Below, in pieces: positions 22,803-30,239 of a stretch of DNA of 44,003 nt. The stretch's first letter is position 1; each line of letters starts with the position of its first letter. The notes beneath the pieces were generated by a model. It ran no database searches and was not told the DNA's origin. It saw nothing but the letters and a program-made list of their open reading frames with translations. Made by a program: the position numbers and the translations under genes. This DNA comes from RUG754 sp964345365 (GTDB lineage: Bacteria > Bacillota > Clostridia > Peptostreptococcales > Anaerovoracaceae): the NCBI GenBank assembly GCA_964345365.1, contig CAYFQR010000011.1, positions 1 to 44,003 of the forward strand. The letters are read 5' to 3'.

Positions 22803-24005
22803 ATGAAGGATCAGGAAAGAGTTTCGAAGATCGTCGATGCGTTGGCACCGGAATTAAAAACACTGGCATTAAATATTCACGACAATCCGGAGCTGGGATT
22901 ACAGGAGTTTAAAGCCTGCGCGTGGCAGAAGGAACTGCTCGCAAAATACGGATTTCAAATTGAGGATGATTTCTGCAATTTGGAAACCGCCTATAAGGCA
23001 GTGTATAAAGGCAAAAAACAGGGGCCGAAGATTGCATTTCTCGCAGAATACGACGCGCTGCCGGGGTTAGGACATGGCTGCGGACACAATCTGATCGCGA
23101 TGGTTGCGGTCGGCTGCGGGATTGCCTGCCGAGAATTTGCGGATGAATACGGCGCGGAGATCGATGTGATCGGGACACCGGCAGAAGAAACCGCCGGTAC
23201 CAAAGTACCGATGAGCGCGATGGGAGTATTTAAAGATTATGACGCAGTTATGATGGCACATCCCGCGTTCGCCAATTCTGAATCGATGAATACCATTGCT
23301 ATGGACGCTTACAAAATCGAGTTTTTTGGCAAACCGGCACATGCCGCAAGCGCGCCGCATGAGGGAATCAACGCGTTGGACGCCATGATCAATTTTTTCA
23401 ATCTGATCAACGCCATGCGGCAGGAGACCAAACCGGATGCCCGCATCCATGGCATCATCACCGACGGCGGCAAGGCAGCCAATATCATTCCGGACTATAC
23501 CGCCGCGAGCTTTTATATCCGCGCCAATCGCGTGGCGGACGTAAAGAAGCTGGCGGAACGTGTACGTAACTGCGTGGCGGGCGCAGCGCTCGGAACCGGC
23601 TGCACTTATAAAATGGAGTATAATGAGGAAAACTTCAAAGATACCTGCACCAACCGCGCCTTAAACAATCTGGCAGTTGAAAACATTCAGAATTATGTCT
23701 GCGAACCGATTCTGCGTTTAGGCAACATTTACGTGCCGGGTTCCTCAGATTTGGGGGACGTCAGTTATGAGGCACCGGCGATCCAGGTCGTTTTCAAGGT
23801 CGGTGAAAACGCGAACCCGATGGGCGGCGCGCACACACCGGAGATGGCAGCAGCGGCGGGGTCTGAATACGGTATGGACAATGGTCTGAATTTTGTCAAA
23901 GGACTGGTCATGACAGCCGTTGACCTGATGACCCAACCGGAAAAACTGGCGGCCATCAAAGAGGAATTCAGCCATGTAAACGACGAACCGCAGATGACGA
24001 TTTAG
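22803..24005 (+). CDS. M20-family amidohydrolase, AbgB/ACY1L2-like
   Basis: A 400-residue cytosolic metallopeptidase-fold hydrolase. Motifs are HDNPELGLQEFKACAWQKEL, AEYDALPGLGHGCGHNLIA with metal-binding Cys/His, GTPAEETAGTKV with the Glu pair, MMAHPAF, GKPAHAASAPHEGINALDAM (dimerisation domain) and PGSSDLGDVSYEAPAI. This combination is typical of p-aminobenzoyl-glutamate hydrolase subunit B and PM20D2-like dipeptidases, which cleave N-acyl or dipeptide amide bonds. AbgB is usually accompanied by AbgA and the AbgT transporter; here only a different pair of membrane proteins is present. GGGGGAACATTCAAC precedes the ATG. The frame continues open past the TAG stop for 47 codons. Confidence 0.92.
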   Translation: MKDQERVSKIVDALAPELKTLALNIHDNPELGLQEFKACAWQKELLAKYGFQIEDDFCNLETAYKAVYKGKKQGPKIAFLAEYDALPGLGHGCGHNLIAMVAVGCGIACREFADEYGAEIDVIGTPAEETAGTKVPMSAMGVFKDYDAVMMAHPAFANSESMNTIAMDAYKIEFFGKPAHAASAPHEGINALDAMINFFNLINAMRQETKPDARIHGIITDGGKAANIIPDYTAASFYIRANRVADVKKLAERVRNCVAGAALGTGCTYKMEYNEENFKDTCTNRALNNLAVENIQNYVCEPILRLGNIYVPGSSDLGDVSYEAPAIQVVFKVGENANPMGGAHTPEMAAAAGSEYGMDNGLNFVKGLVMTAVDLMTQPEKLAAIKEEFSHVNDEPQMTI

Positions 24006-24014
24006 ACAGCATTT

Positions 24015-24149
24015 TTGAAAGGTTCTCTGTCAGAATATCAATACCTCCTTGCCATTGCCAAGCTGGGAGGCTTGAAAGAGAGCGAAGCGAGAGAAACTGC
24101 AGACGGCATCGCGGAAACCGTACAATCCATGCTGAAAAAATGGCTATAA
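24015..24149 (+). pseudogene. Short coding remnant after the M20 gene
   Basis: Directly after the M20 stop, in the same frame, lies LKGSLSEYQYLLAIAKLGGL, then KESEARETADGIAETVQSML and KKWL, ending TAA at 24149. The segment looks coding (amphipathic helices) but starts at a TTG without a ribosome-binding site and matches no M20 C-terminus that I know. It may be the tail of another gene brought in with the cassette. Confidence 0.4.
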
Positions 24150-24187
24150 CTATAATATGAACATTCTATGAAAAATTCCGGGCGTGG

Positions 24188-24217
24188 TTGATATAGGATT
24201 ACTTTTTGTGATATAAT
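24188..24217 (+). promoter_or_regulatory. Promoter of the binding-protein gene at 24348
   Basis: TTGATA (24188-24193), 18 bases, TATAAT (24212-24217) with TG one base before the -10. It implies a leader of about 125 bases. Confidence 0.75.
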
Positions 24218-24261
24218 GCTTCCATAACTTCGTTGTACAAGTATTATAAGATTATATCGCC

Positions 24262-24335
24262 GTGCGATCATTTTGCCTTCGTAAAACTTCGGCAAAATCG
24301 CACATGGCTGAATTTTATCATGTTTATGATAAAAT
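24262..24335 (+). promoter_or_regulatory. Structured leader with two hairpins before a lipoprotein gene
   Basis: Hairpin 1 (24262-24303): GTGCGATCATTTTGCC pairs with GGCAAAATCGCAC, leaving a two-base bulge. Hairpin 2 (24312-24335): ATTTTATCAT and ATGATAAAAT pair perfectly over GTTT. Neither is followed by a T-run. Hairpin 2 ends 12 bases before the ATG, where no Shine-Dalgarno is present. Confidence 0.65.
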
Positions 24336-24347
24336 AAGTTCCATACC

Positions 24348-25664
24348 ATGAAATTAAAGAAAATTATAGTGCTTATTTTTTGCTTGGTGGTTGCCGCGAA
24401 TATGGCGGGATGCACCACCTATGAGAACTTTAAGCATGCATATTTAGAGGAAAATAACGAGGAAGATAAGCCGACTACGATTAAAATCGGCGTTTTCGAG
24501 TGCCTGAGCGGTGAGTACAAATCTTTCGGCAAAGAAGAAGCCGCAGGCATTGAGCTCGCGCATAAGCTCTACCCTAAGGTTCTGGGCAGGGATGTCGAGC
24601 TTATTTATGCGGACAATCACTCGAACATGTATGATGCGGTGCCGGTCATGGAGGAGCTCGTGGCTAACGAGCCTCTTGTCGTACTCGGAAGCTACGGAGA
24701 GGTAATCACGATGGCGGCCTCCGATGTTCTCCTTGTAAACAGCATACCCGGAATATCCATAAGCTGTTCGAATCCGCTTCTCACGGCAAACAACAGTTTC
24801 TGTTTCACAACGACATTCGGTGAGCCCAGGCAGGGTGAGGCGCTTGCGGAATATGCCGTGATTGGTCTCAGGCGTTCAAGGTTTGCCACGGTCAAGGCCG
24901 CTAAGGACGATATCGCGGTACCTATTATAAAGAGATTTACCAATAGGATAAAAAAACTTTCAGATACGGTTGGAGAGGGAAACGAAGTATATGCCGAGGG
25001 TATAAAAATAGTGGGCAGCTATGACATCGACCCGAACGGTACGGACTTCAGCCTCACGATTGAAGAGCTTATGGGAGAGGGAATACAGACGATATTTATG
25101 CCGACATCGTCTTTGCTCGCCGAAAACTTCATGAAGCAATGCTTCGAACGCGAATATTACCCGATGTTTATCGGCATAAGCGAATGGGATAATGACAGGA
25201 TGATTAATTTTCTGATGAAACATGAGAATTCCAATGTCGCATTTCCTATAGTTCAGGCGGCGGAAAGTACCGAAATGTCCAAAGAGTTTTTAGAGGCGTT
25301 CGGCGAAGTACACGGCAAAAATATGAAACCGTCCGGTGCGATGGCTAACGCTTTTGACTCGTATCTGTTGGCAATAAAAGCCATACAGGACGCTTTCGAG
25401 AAAGTAAGCACCACGCCCCTTGAAAAACAGATGGATGAGGTCGGCACAAACGCCGAAAAACTTGCTGTTAAGGCCGAATATGAACAGGCGATGAAGACCG
25501 GAATGCCTACCGGCATACAGATAAGAAACGCACTGAGAAATATAAACGACTTCGAGGGAGCTTCGGGGATACTTAGCTATAACGGGAATAACGAAGCTAC
25601 CAAGTCGGTTATAATACGCCATTATTTCAGAACGAATCGGATGGCGGACTATATAGTGGAATAG
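24348..25664 (+). CDS. Leu/Ile/Val-type substrate-binding lipoprotein, orphan
   Basis: A 438-residue exported lipoprotein of the receptor family of branched-chain amino-acid ABC transporters (Peripla_BP_6 type). The N-terminus MKLKKIIVLIFCLVVAANMA ends in a lipobox MAGC. The mature part shows TIKIGVFECLSGEYKSFGKE, VELIYADNHSNMYDAVPVME, VVLGSYGEVITMAASDVLL and GISEWDN. The ligand is probably an amino acid or small amide. No LivH, LivM, LivG or LivF gene is nearby, so it must work with a distant transporter or as a receptor. No ribosome-binding site is visible before ATG 24348, and a strong hairpin is just upstream, which suggests post-transcriptional control. Codons return to the host style here. 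Confidence 0.87.
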   Translation: MKLKKIIVLIFCLVVAANMAGCTTYENFKHAYLEENNEEDKPTTIKIGVFECLSGEYKSFGKEEAAGIELAHKLYPKVLGRDVELIYADNHSNMYDAVPVMEELVANEPLVVLGSYGEVITMAASDVLLVNSIPGISISCSNPLLTANNSFCFTTTFGEPRQGEALAEYAVIGLRRSRFATVKAAKDDIAVPIIKRFTNRIKKLSDTVGEGNEVYAEGIKIVGSYDIDPNGTDFSLTIEELMGEGIQTIFMPTSSLLAENFMKQCFEREYYPMFIGISEWDNDRMINFLMKHENSNVAFPIVQAAESTEMSKEFLEAFGEVHGKNMKPSGAMANAFDSYLLAIKAIQDAFEKVSTTPLEKQMDEVGTNAEKLAVKAEYEQAMKTGMPTGIQIRNALRNINDFEGASGILSYNGNNEATKSVIIRHYFRTNRMADYIVE

Positions 25665-25689
25665 AGTATAAGTACAAAGGAGAAATAAG

Positions 25690-25911
25690 ATGGAACAAAA
25701 AATTAAAGACGCATTGGCTCAAATCAGACCGTATCTTCAGAGAGACGGCGGAGATATCGAGTTCGTAGAGTACACCGAAGATAATATTGTTAAGGTGAGA
25801 CTTCAGGGTCACTGTGCGGGCTGTCCGGGAGCAACGATGACCATCAAGGGTGTAGTGGAAAGACTTCTCAAAGAAACTTATCCTGAGATTAAGAGCGTAG
25901 AAGCCGTATAA
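25690..25911 (+). CDS. NifU-like (Nfu) Fe-S scaffold domain protein
   Basis: A 73-residue protein that consists only of the C-terminal NifU domain. It begins MEQKIKDALAQIRPYLQRDG, with GGDIEFVEY, and carries the cluster-binding pair CAGCPGATMTIKGVVE. Such proteins hold and deliver 4Fe-4S clusters to target enzymes. Length is normal for stand-alone Firmicute Nfu. AAAGGAGAAATAAG precedes the ATG, 25 bases after the lipoprotein gene, so the two may be cotranscribed. The last codons are echoed twice in the following spacer with a 42-43 bp period. Confidence 0.93.
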   Translation: MEQKIKDALAQIRPYLQRDGGDIEFVEYTEDNIVKVRLQGHCAGCPGATMTIKGVVERLLKETYPEIKSVEAV

Positions 25912-25990
25912 CAGGCCGAAACGGGCGATATTAAGCGATGTCGAATCCGCATAGTCGTGTGATTCACGTGATATTAAGCGTCGCATTATT
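25885..25990 (+). repeat. Tandem echoes of the nfu 3' end
   Basis: GAGATTAAGAGCGT at 25885, inside nfu, is followed by GATATTAAGCGATGT at 25927 and GATATTAAGCGTCG at 25970, with periods of 42 and 43. The second and third share 11 exact bases at the head. Similarity falls off along each unit. Confidence 0.62.
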
Positions 25991-26010
25991 TGCATTACAT
26001 TAAATAATAA

Positions 26011-26454
26011 ATGAAAATTTCTTTTACGGTAGCAAAAAAATTCAATAATAATAATGAAAAAGGTCTTGAGCTGCGGTCGGCCGGTACAGAACGTGCCATC
26101 CTCTATAACACAAAAGGGGAGGGCTACGAGAAGGTCAGGGAAGCCGCAGAGAGCTTCGGGTTTTTTGAAGGCGAAAAACCTGTTACTATGAAAGGAATAG
26201 GCAAGTCTTATGAAATCACGGGGGAGAATGTTTTCCCGTTTTTGGAGAAGCTTAACTTCGTGAACGAAAGCCAAAACGATTTCATAGCTTTTTTTAACTC
26301 TGCGCTCAAGGACATGGGTGAGATTGTATCGCTTGAATTGGATGACAAGCTTGCTCTCGTTGAGATGACGGCGGATGCCGAATCTTTTGAAATTTTTGCC
26401 GGCAATCTATTGCCAATCGTTGAAAAATATGATATAGGTATAATCAAGAAGTAA
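26011..26454 (+). CDS. Uncharacterised 147-residue protein
   Basis: I do not recognise a family. The product is soluble, with alternating beta-like and helical stretches (KISFTVAKKFNNNNEKGLEL, ENVFPFLEKLNFVNES, IVSLELDDKLALVEMTADAE) and a C-terminus YDIGIIKK. No cysteine, signal peptide or membrane segment is present. There is no Shine-Dalgarno before ATG 26011; the preceding bases are the last nfu-end repeat and AT-rich sequence, so the start is uncertain, although the codon pattern is that of a real gene. The FMN riboswitch begins five bases after its stop. Confidence 0.7.
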   Translation: MKISFTVAKKFNNNNEKGLELRSAGTERAILYNTKGEGYEKVREAAESFGFFEGEKPVTMKGIGKSYEITGENVFPFLEKLNFVNESQNDFIAFFNSALKDMGEIVSLELDDKLALVEMTADAESFEIFAGNLLPIVEKYDIGIIKK

Positions 26455-26458
26455 TCTG

Positions 26459-26584
26459 TTTCAGGGCGGGGTGAAAGTCCCCACCGGCAGTAAAGTCTGC
26501 GAGCCTTATGAGGATAATTTTTTCATATAGGTTGAACCGGTGCGATTCCGGTACCGACAGTTAAAGTCTGGATGGGAGAAACAC
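26459..26584 (+). ncRNA. FMN riboswitch (RFN element)
   Basis: Conserved RFN blocks occur in order: TTCAGGGCGGGGTGAAAGTC, CCCACCGGCAGTAAAG, GCGAGCC, a variable stem, GGTTGAACCGGTGCGATTCC, GGTACCGACAGTTAAAGTC and TGGATGGGAGAAA. This is the six-helix FMN aptamer. A terminator and the riboflavin transporter gene follow. Confidence 0.97.
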
Positions 26585-26609
26585 GAGTATATTTACTTGT
26601 ATTTTTGCG

Positions 26610-26641
26610 GGCCTTGAATTATTTTCAGGGCCTATTTTCTT
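26610..26641 (+). terminator. Expression-platform terminator of the FMN riboswitch
   Basis: GGCCTTGAA and TTCAGGGCC pair (9 bp with one G-U) over a short loop and are followed by TATTTTCTT. FMN binding should favour it and lower ribU expression. Confidence 0.85.
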
Positions 26642-26727
26642 GAACAGATTCCATAATTCCCGCATACAATAAAAAAATACACCGTGCAGGGAAATCAGGT
26701 GAAAGGCCTGAAAGAAAGGAATCGAAA

Positions 26728-27270
26728 ATGATTAACACACAACAAAAAACAATAACCTTAGCCAAAATGGCGATGCTCGTAGCCGTATCGATTGTGCTCG
26801 TCTACTTGATTCACATCCCGATACTCCCTATGCTTCCTTTTTTGGAATATGACCCTGCGGACGTGCCGATTTTAATCGGGGCTTTCGCTTTCGGGCCGCT
26901 TGCGGGTATTTCGCTCACTGTAGTGACGTCCGTAATTCAGGGAGTCACCGTGTCAAGCGCATCAGGGCCTTACGGCATCATCATGCACGTGATTGCCACA
27001 TCGGCGCTCGTATTGACAGCGAGCCTGATTTATAAGAGGAATAAGACAAAGAAACAGGCTGTTATCGCACTCATAGCAGGAACCTTAGCCATGGTTGCCG
27101 TGATGGTGCCCGCCAATATGATAATTACGCCGCTTTTCATGAACGTGCCGCTTGAAGCGCTTAAGCCGAGCCTTCCTTGGATAGCTCTTTTCAACCTCAT
27201 CAAAGCGGGTCTCAACTCGATAATCACTTTCATATTATATAAGAGGATAAGCGGATTTTTGCATAGATAA
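26728..27270 (+). CDS. ribU: Riboflavin ECF transporter S component
   Basis: The substrate-specific membrane subunit that captures riboflavin and works with the shared EcfA-EcfA'-EcfT module, which is not encoded here. The 180-residue protein has about six hydrophobic segments and the RibU-type loop PFLEYDPADVPILIGAFAFG, followed by GPLAGISLTVVTSVIQG and the terminal KAGLNSIITFILYKR. Control by an FMN riboswitch directly upstream makes the assignment firm. GAAAGGAATCGAAA precedes ATG 26728. It is monocistronic; a large inverted-repeat element follows. Confidence 0.95.
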   Translation: MINTQQKTITLAKMAMLVAVSIVLVYLIHIPILPMLPFLEYDPADVPILIGAFAFGPLAGISLTVVTSVIQGVTVSSASGPYGIIMHVIATSALVLTASLIYKRNKTKKQAVIALIAGTLAMVAVMVPANMIITPLFMNVPLEALKPSLPWIALFNLIKAGLNSIITFILYKRISGFLHR

Positions 27271-27309
27271 GCCCTAAAAAAATACATGATTCAGTTAATA
27301 TCAGTTATG

Positions 27310-27390
27310 CGCGGCAATTTACTGCTTTGCTTTGCTTTCGCAAGAATTATCCGAAGCGAGGACTTAAAAATACGGCAGTGAATTGCCGCG
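27310..27390. repeat. Long-range inverted repeat with inner hairpin
   Basis: CGCGGCAATTTACTG (27310-27324) is complementary to CAGTGAATTGCCGCG (27376-27390), 15 bp with a single G-U type difference. The 51-base interior carries its own smaller stem (GCTTTCG / CGAAGC). It lies in the 149-base spacer between ribU and tsaE. No open frame is present. It could be a structured RNA, a MITE-like remnant or a convergence-proof terminator without a T-run. Confidence 0.75.
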
Positions 27391-27419
27391 GCAATAAAGA
27401 ATATTAAACAAGGAACACC

Positions 27420-27914
27420 ATGCAGATTATAAACACCTATACAATAGAAAATGAAGAGGCTACGAGGGAATTCGCCCATAAGGTTGCTGCCGGGCTCAAG
27501 GCAGGAGATGTCATAGCTCTTATCGGCGAGCTCGGCACGGGGAAAACCGCTCTCACAAGGTATATAGCCGAAGCGCTCGGCATCGAGGGCAGGATATCAA
27601 GCCCTACTTTCACCATAGTCAAAGAGCATAGAGGCGGTAGACTTGACCTCTTTCATTTTGACGTATACAGGCTTGCGGGGGATGCCGAGGTTCTTTCGGG
27701 ACAGCAGATATCGGGAGAAGCGGGCAGACATATAAGGGAGCATGCCGTAGACGAACTGTATAATATAGGTGCGGAGGAATATTTTGAAGGAAAAGGTGTT
27801 TCGGTAGTTGAGTGGGCAGACCTTATCGAAGAAGCGCTCCCCGAGCATACTAAATATATTTTCATGGAATATACCGATTCAGAGGGACAGAGGATAATCA
27901 AATGTACATTTTAG
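27420..27914 (+). CDS. tsaE: tRNA t6A biosynthesis ATPase TsaE
   Basis: A 164-residue P-loop ATPase that drives turnover of the TsaB-TsaD complex making N6-threonylcarbamoyladenosine in ANN-decoding tRNAs. Walker A GELGTGKTALTRY is near residue 40, then SSPTFTIVKEH, LFHFDVYRLAG and VVEWADLIEE. Between DVYRLAG and the EEYFEGKGVSVVEWAD block is an insertion of about 25 residues (EVLSGQQISGEAGRHIREHA), which makes it longer than most TsaE proteins. It overlaps tsaB by 13 bases. An AAACAAGGAACACC site precedes the ATG. Confidence 0.95.
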   Translation: MQIINTYTIENEEATREFAHKVAAGLKAGDVIALIGELGTGKTALTRYIAEALGIEGRISSPTFTIVKEHRGGRLDLFHFDVYRLAGDAEVLSGQQISGEAGRHIREHAVDELYNIGAEEYFEGKGVSVVEWADLIEEALPEHTKYIFMEYTDSEGQRIIKCTF

Positions 27915-28636
27915 CCATTGAGACGACAGGCCCTTTCGGCTCTGTAGCGCTGATTGATTCGAACAACAAAATATTGGGACATGAAGTATCGAAGGATACG
28001 ATGAACCATCTCAAAGACCTCATGCCTATGATAAAGAGACTGCTTGAAGGCTGTGAGATTACGGGGGAGGAGCTTACTCACATAGCCTGCTCGATAGGAC
28101 CGGGCTCATTCACGGGGATAAGGATAGGCGTTTCAACCGCAAGGGCACTCGCTCAGGCATGGGGAATCAAGACTGTCGCCTGCTCAAGCCTTGAGTCTTT
28201 TTCGATGAGAGAAGGACTTTCCGGAAACAGTCTCGTATGTGCTGTTTACAATGCACGCAGGGGGCAGATTTACGGGTACATGGAAGACCTCATGGAAGAG
28301 GGGGCATGGATGCTCGATGATATCTTCCGAAAAATCGAAGAGGCGCCTTTGTCATACAGATTAAAAAAGTTCGTCTTTTACGGTGACGGAATAGATGCAT
28401 ATGAGGACAAGCTCAGAGAAGGACTTGACCGCCTGAGCCTGAACTATGAATTCGCACCGCGTGAATCGAGATATCAGGATGCGCGTGAGGTTGCAAGGCT
28501 CGCACTGAAAAAAGCCGAACTCGGACTTTTTCTTAACTATGATGAGCTTCTCCCCGAATACATGAGAGAAGCGGAAGCGGAGCAGAAGCTAAAAGCGGGA
28601 CAGCTGCCTATATGTAAGCTGCCCAAACAGGAGTAA
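27902..28636 (+). CDS. tsaB: tRNA t6A biosynthesis protein TsaB
   Basis: A 244-residue ASKHA-fold partner of TsaD in t6A synthesis. The N-terminus ILAIETTGPFGSVALIDSNN, the segment HIACSIGPGSFTGIRIGVST and ARALAQAWGIKTVACSSLES are characteristic of TsaB. The active-site residues of TsaD are absent, as expected. It starts 13 bases before the tsaE stop, which implies coupled translation, and is followed ten bases later by rimI. The C-terminal tail, after LLPEYMREAEAEQKL, is ordinary for the family. Confidence 0.95.
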   Translation: MYILAIETTGPFGSVALIDSNNKILGHEVSKDTMNHLKDLMPMIKRLLEGCEITGEELTHIACSIGPGSFTGIRIGVSTARALAQAWGIKTVACSSLESFSMREGLSGNSLVCAVYNARRGQIYGYMEDLMEEGAWMLDDIFRKIEEAPLSYRLKKFVFYGDGIDAYEDKLREGLDRLSLNYEFAPRESRYQDAREVARLALKKAELGLFLNYDELLPEYMREAEAEQKLKAGQLPICKLPKQE

Positions 28637-28645
28637 TTATTAAAT

Positions 28646-29095
28646 ATGGATGATCTTATAATCAGAAAGGCAGAAGCCCAAGACGTGCCGAGAATGGCTG
28701 ATATTGAGGAAGAATGCTTCCCGTGTGATGCGTGGTCTTTTCTCACGCTTTACAGGGATGTAACAAATAATCCGCAGGTCAGTTTCATAATAGCCGAACT
28801 TGATGGCGAAATCGCAGGCTATCTCGGGTTTATGCGTATCCTGGATGAAGCGGATATAATAAATGTGGCGGTTTCACCGGAACATAGAGGAAGGCATATT
28901 GCTGAAGCGATGCTTTCGACAGCAATAGACATGGCTTCCAAAAAAGAAATCACAAGCCTTACGCTTGAGGTCAGAGCCGACAATGAACCCGCAATCGGTC
29001 TTTATGAAAAGTTCGGATTCAAAAAAGAGGGAACCCGAAAATCCTACTACGCTTATGACGGTATGGATGCGGTTCTTATGCGTTTGGTCATATAA
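28646..29095 (+). CDS. rimI: Ribosomal protein S18 alanine N-acetyltransferase-like GNAT
   Basis: A 149-residue GNAT acetyltransferase. It shows IRKAEAQDVPRMADIEEECF, the core VAVSPEHRGRHIAEAML with the acetyl-CoA loop (R-G-R-x-I-A), and LEVRADNEPAIGLYEKFGFK ending in KKEGTRKSYY. Its place between tsaB and tsaD is the standard location of rimI in Firmicutes. It acetylates the N-terminal alanine of ribosomal protein S18 in E. coli; the target here is presumed. No strong Shine-Dalgarno is seen, so translation may rely on coupling to tsaB. Confidence 0.92.
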   Translation: MDDLIIRKAEAQDVPRMADIEEECFPCDAWSFLTLYRDVTNNPQVSFIIAELDGEIAGYLGFMRILDEADIINVAVSPEHRGRHIAEAMLSTAIDMASKKEITSLTLEVRADNEPAIGLYEKFGFKKEGTRKSYYAYDGMDAVLMRLVI

Positions 29096-29099
29096 TACA

Positions 29100-29140
29100 G
29101 TCGAGGGCCACTTATGGCTTCAGTCATGAGGTCTCGCGTC
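29100..29140. repeat. Dispersed palindromic element, degenerate copy E1
   Basis: GTCGAGGGCCACTTATGGCT, then TCAGTCATGAGGTCTCGCG. It shares the frame GAG-CACT-TATG-CTTCAGTCATGAG-GCG with the better copies, but the palindrome is decayed. The block CTTATG-CTT-GTCAT also echoes the end of rimI 36 bases earlier. Confidence 0.5.
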
Positions 29141-29153
29141 TAACTATATAAAT

Positions 29154-29190
29154 AGTCGAGAACACCTAAAACTTCGGTCAAGAGGGGTTC
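29154..29190. repeat. Dispersed palindromic element, degenerate copy E2
   Basis: GTCGAGAACACCTAAAACTT, then CGGTCAAGAGGGGTTCGC. The left part (CGAGAACAC) and right part (GTCA-GAG) match the consensus; the core has lost its symmetry. Confidence 0.45.
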
Positions 29191-29213
29191 GCAGAAGGTG
29201 ACAAGAAAGAAAC

Positions 29214-30236
29214 ATGAAAAACGGAAAATTTTTAACATTGGGAATAGAGACCTCTTGTGATGAAACCGCTATCTCGGTCGTAGCTGACGGCAGAGAAGTG
29301 CTTTCCAATGTCATCTCCTCACAGATAGACATATTCAAAAAATACGGCGGCGTTGTTCCCGAAATCGCCTCAAGGCGCCACCTCGAAAACATAAACGGTG
29401 TGCTTGAGAGCGCTCTCAACGAGGCAAGCGAAAATTTAACCTTAGACGACATCGATTTAGTCGGTGTGACTATGGGGCCGGGGCTTGTCGGTGCGCTTCT
29501 CATGGGAATATCCACGGCCAAGGCACTTGCTTTTGCGAAGAATAAGCCGCTCGTGGGCGTGCATCACCTCATGGGCCATATCAGCGCCAACTACTTGGAG
29601 TACAGCGAGCTTGAGCCTCCTTTTCTTTCCCTCATAGTTTCGGGCGGTCATACGGAGATAGCGGAGGTGACAAGCTATACTGACTGTAAGGTATTGGGCG
29701 GTACTCGTGACGATGCCATAGGCGAAGCCTATGACAAGGTGGCGAGGGTGCTGGGACTCGGTTATCCCGGGGGCCCTAAGATAGATAAAATAGCCAAAGA
29801 GGGAAATCCCGAAGCGATAGCTTTTAAGCGTGTATTTTTAGAAAAAGGCAGCTATGATTTCAGTTTCTCCGGACTTAAGACCGCAGTCTTAAACTACATC
29901 AATTCCGAAAAACAGGCGGGGAGAGAAATAGTAAGAGAGGATGTGGCTGCATCTTTTCAACAGGCGGCACAGGATGTAATAGTGGCGAAAACCATGGAAG
30001 CCTGCGAGGAAAGAGGAGAAAAGAAACTCGTATTGGCAGGCGGCGTCGCCGCGAACTCCAAGCTTAGAGCTATGCTTGATGAAGAATGCAAGAAACGCGG
30101 CATCAGGCTATATTGTCCGAGTCCGGTTCTTTGTACGGATAACGGTGCGATGATAGCTTCGGCGGCCTACTATAAATATATGAACTCGGGAGAGGACGGG
30201 CTTTCTCTCGATGCATACCCGTCGCTCGATTTTTAG
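29214..30236 (+). CDS. tsaD: tRNA t6A threonylcarbamoyltransferase TsaD
   Basis: Transfers the threonylcarbamoyl group to A37 of tRNA. The 340-residue protein begins LGIETSCDETAISVV and contains GVVPEIASRRHLENI, the metal-binding HHLMGH near residue 117, LIVSGGHTEIAEV, GEAYDKVARVLGLGYPGGPK, SFSGLKTAVLNYI and LAGGVAANSKLR. All expected active-site blocks are present and the length is normal. ATG 29214 follows a modest AAGAAAG. It closes the tsaE-tsaB-rimI-tsaD group, although a 118-base spacer with palindromic elements separates it from rimI. The ABC-F gene begins three bases after its stop. Confidence 0.97.
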   Translation: MKNGKFLTLGIETSCDETAISVVADGREVLSNVISSQIDIFKKYGGVVPEIASRRHLENINGVLESALNEASENLTLDDIDLVGVTMGPGLVGALLMGISTAKALAFAKNKPLVGVHHLMGHISANYLEYSELEPPFLSLIVSGGHTEIAEVTSYTDCKVLGGTRDDAIGEAYDKVARVLGLGYPGGPKIDKIAKEGNPEAIAFKRVFLEKGSYDFSFSGLKTAVLNYINSEKQAGREIVREDVAASFQQAAQDVIVAKTMEACEERGEKKLVLAGGVAANSKLRAMLDEECKKRGIRLYCPSPVLCTDNGAMIASAAYYKYMNSGEDGLSLDAYPSLDF

Positions 30237-30239
30237 AAT

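Noticed and set aside
24003..24005. TAG after the M20 gene read as pyrrolysine
   Set aside because: No Pyl genes or context are visible, and homologous enzymes end near this point.
24228..24250. ATAACTTCGT resembling a loxP arm
   Set aside because: Only a short stretch matches and no inverted partner at the right distance exists.
26686..26720. GGGAAATCAGGTGAAAGGCCTG resembles a cobalamin riboswitch block
   Set aside because: None of the later B12 blocks follow; the next bases are the ribU ribosome-binding site, and an FMN riboswitch already explains control.
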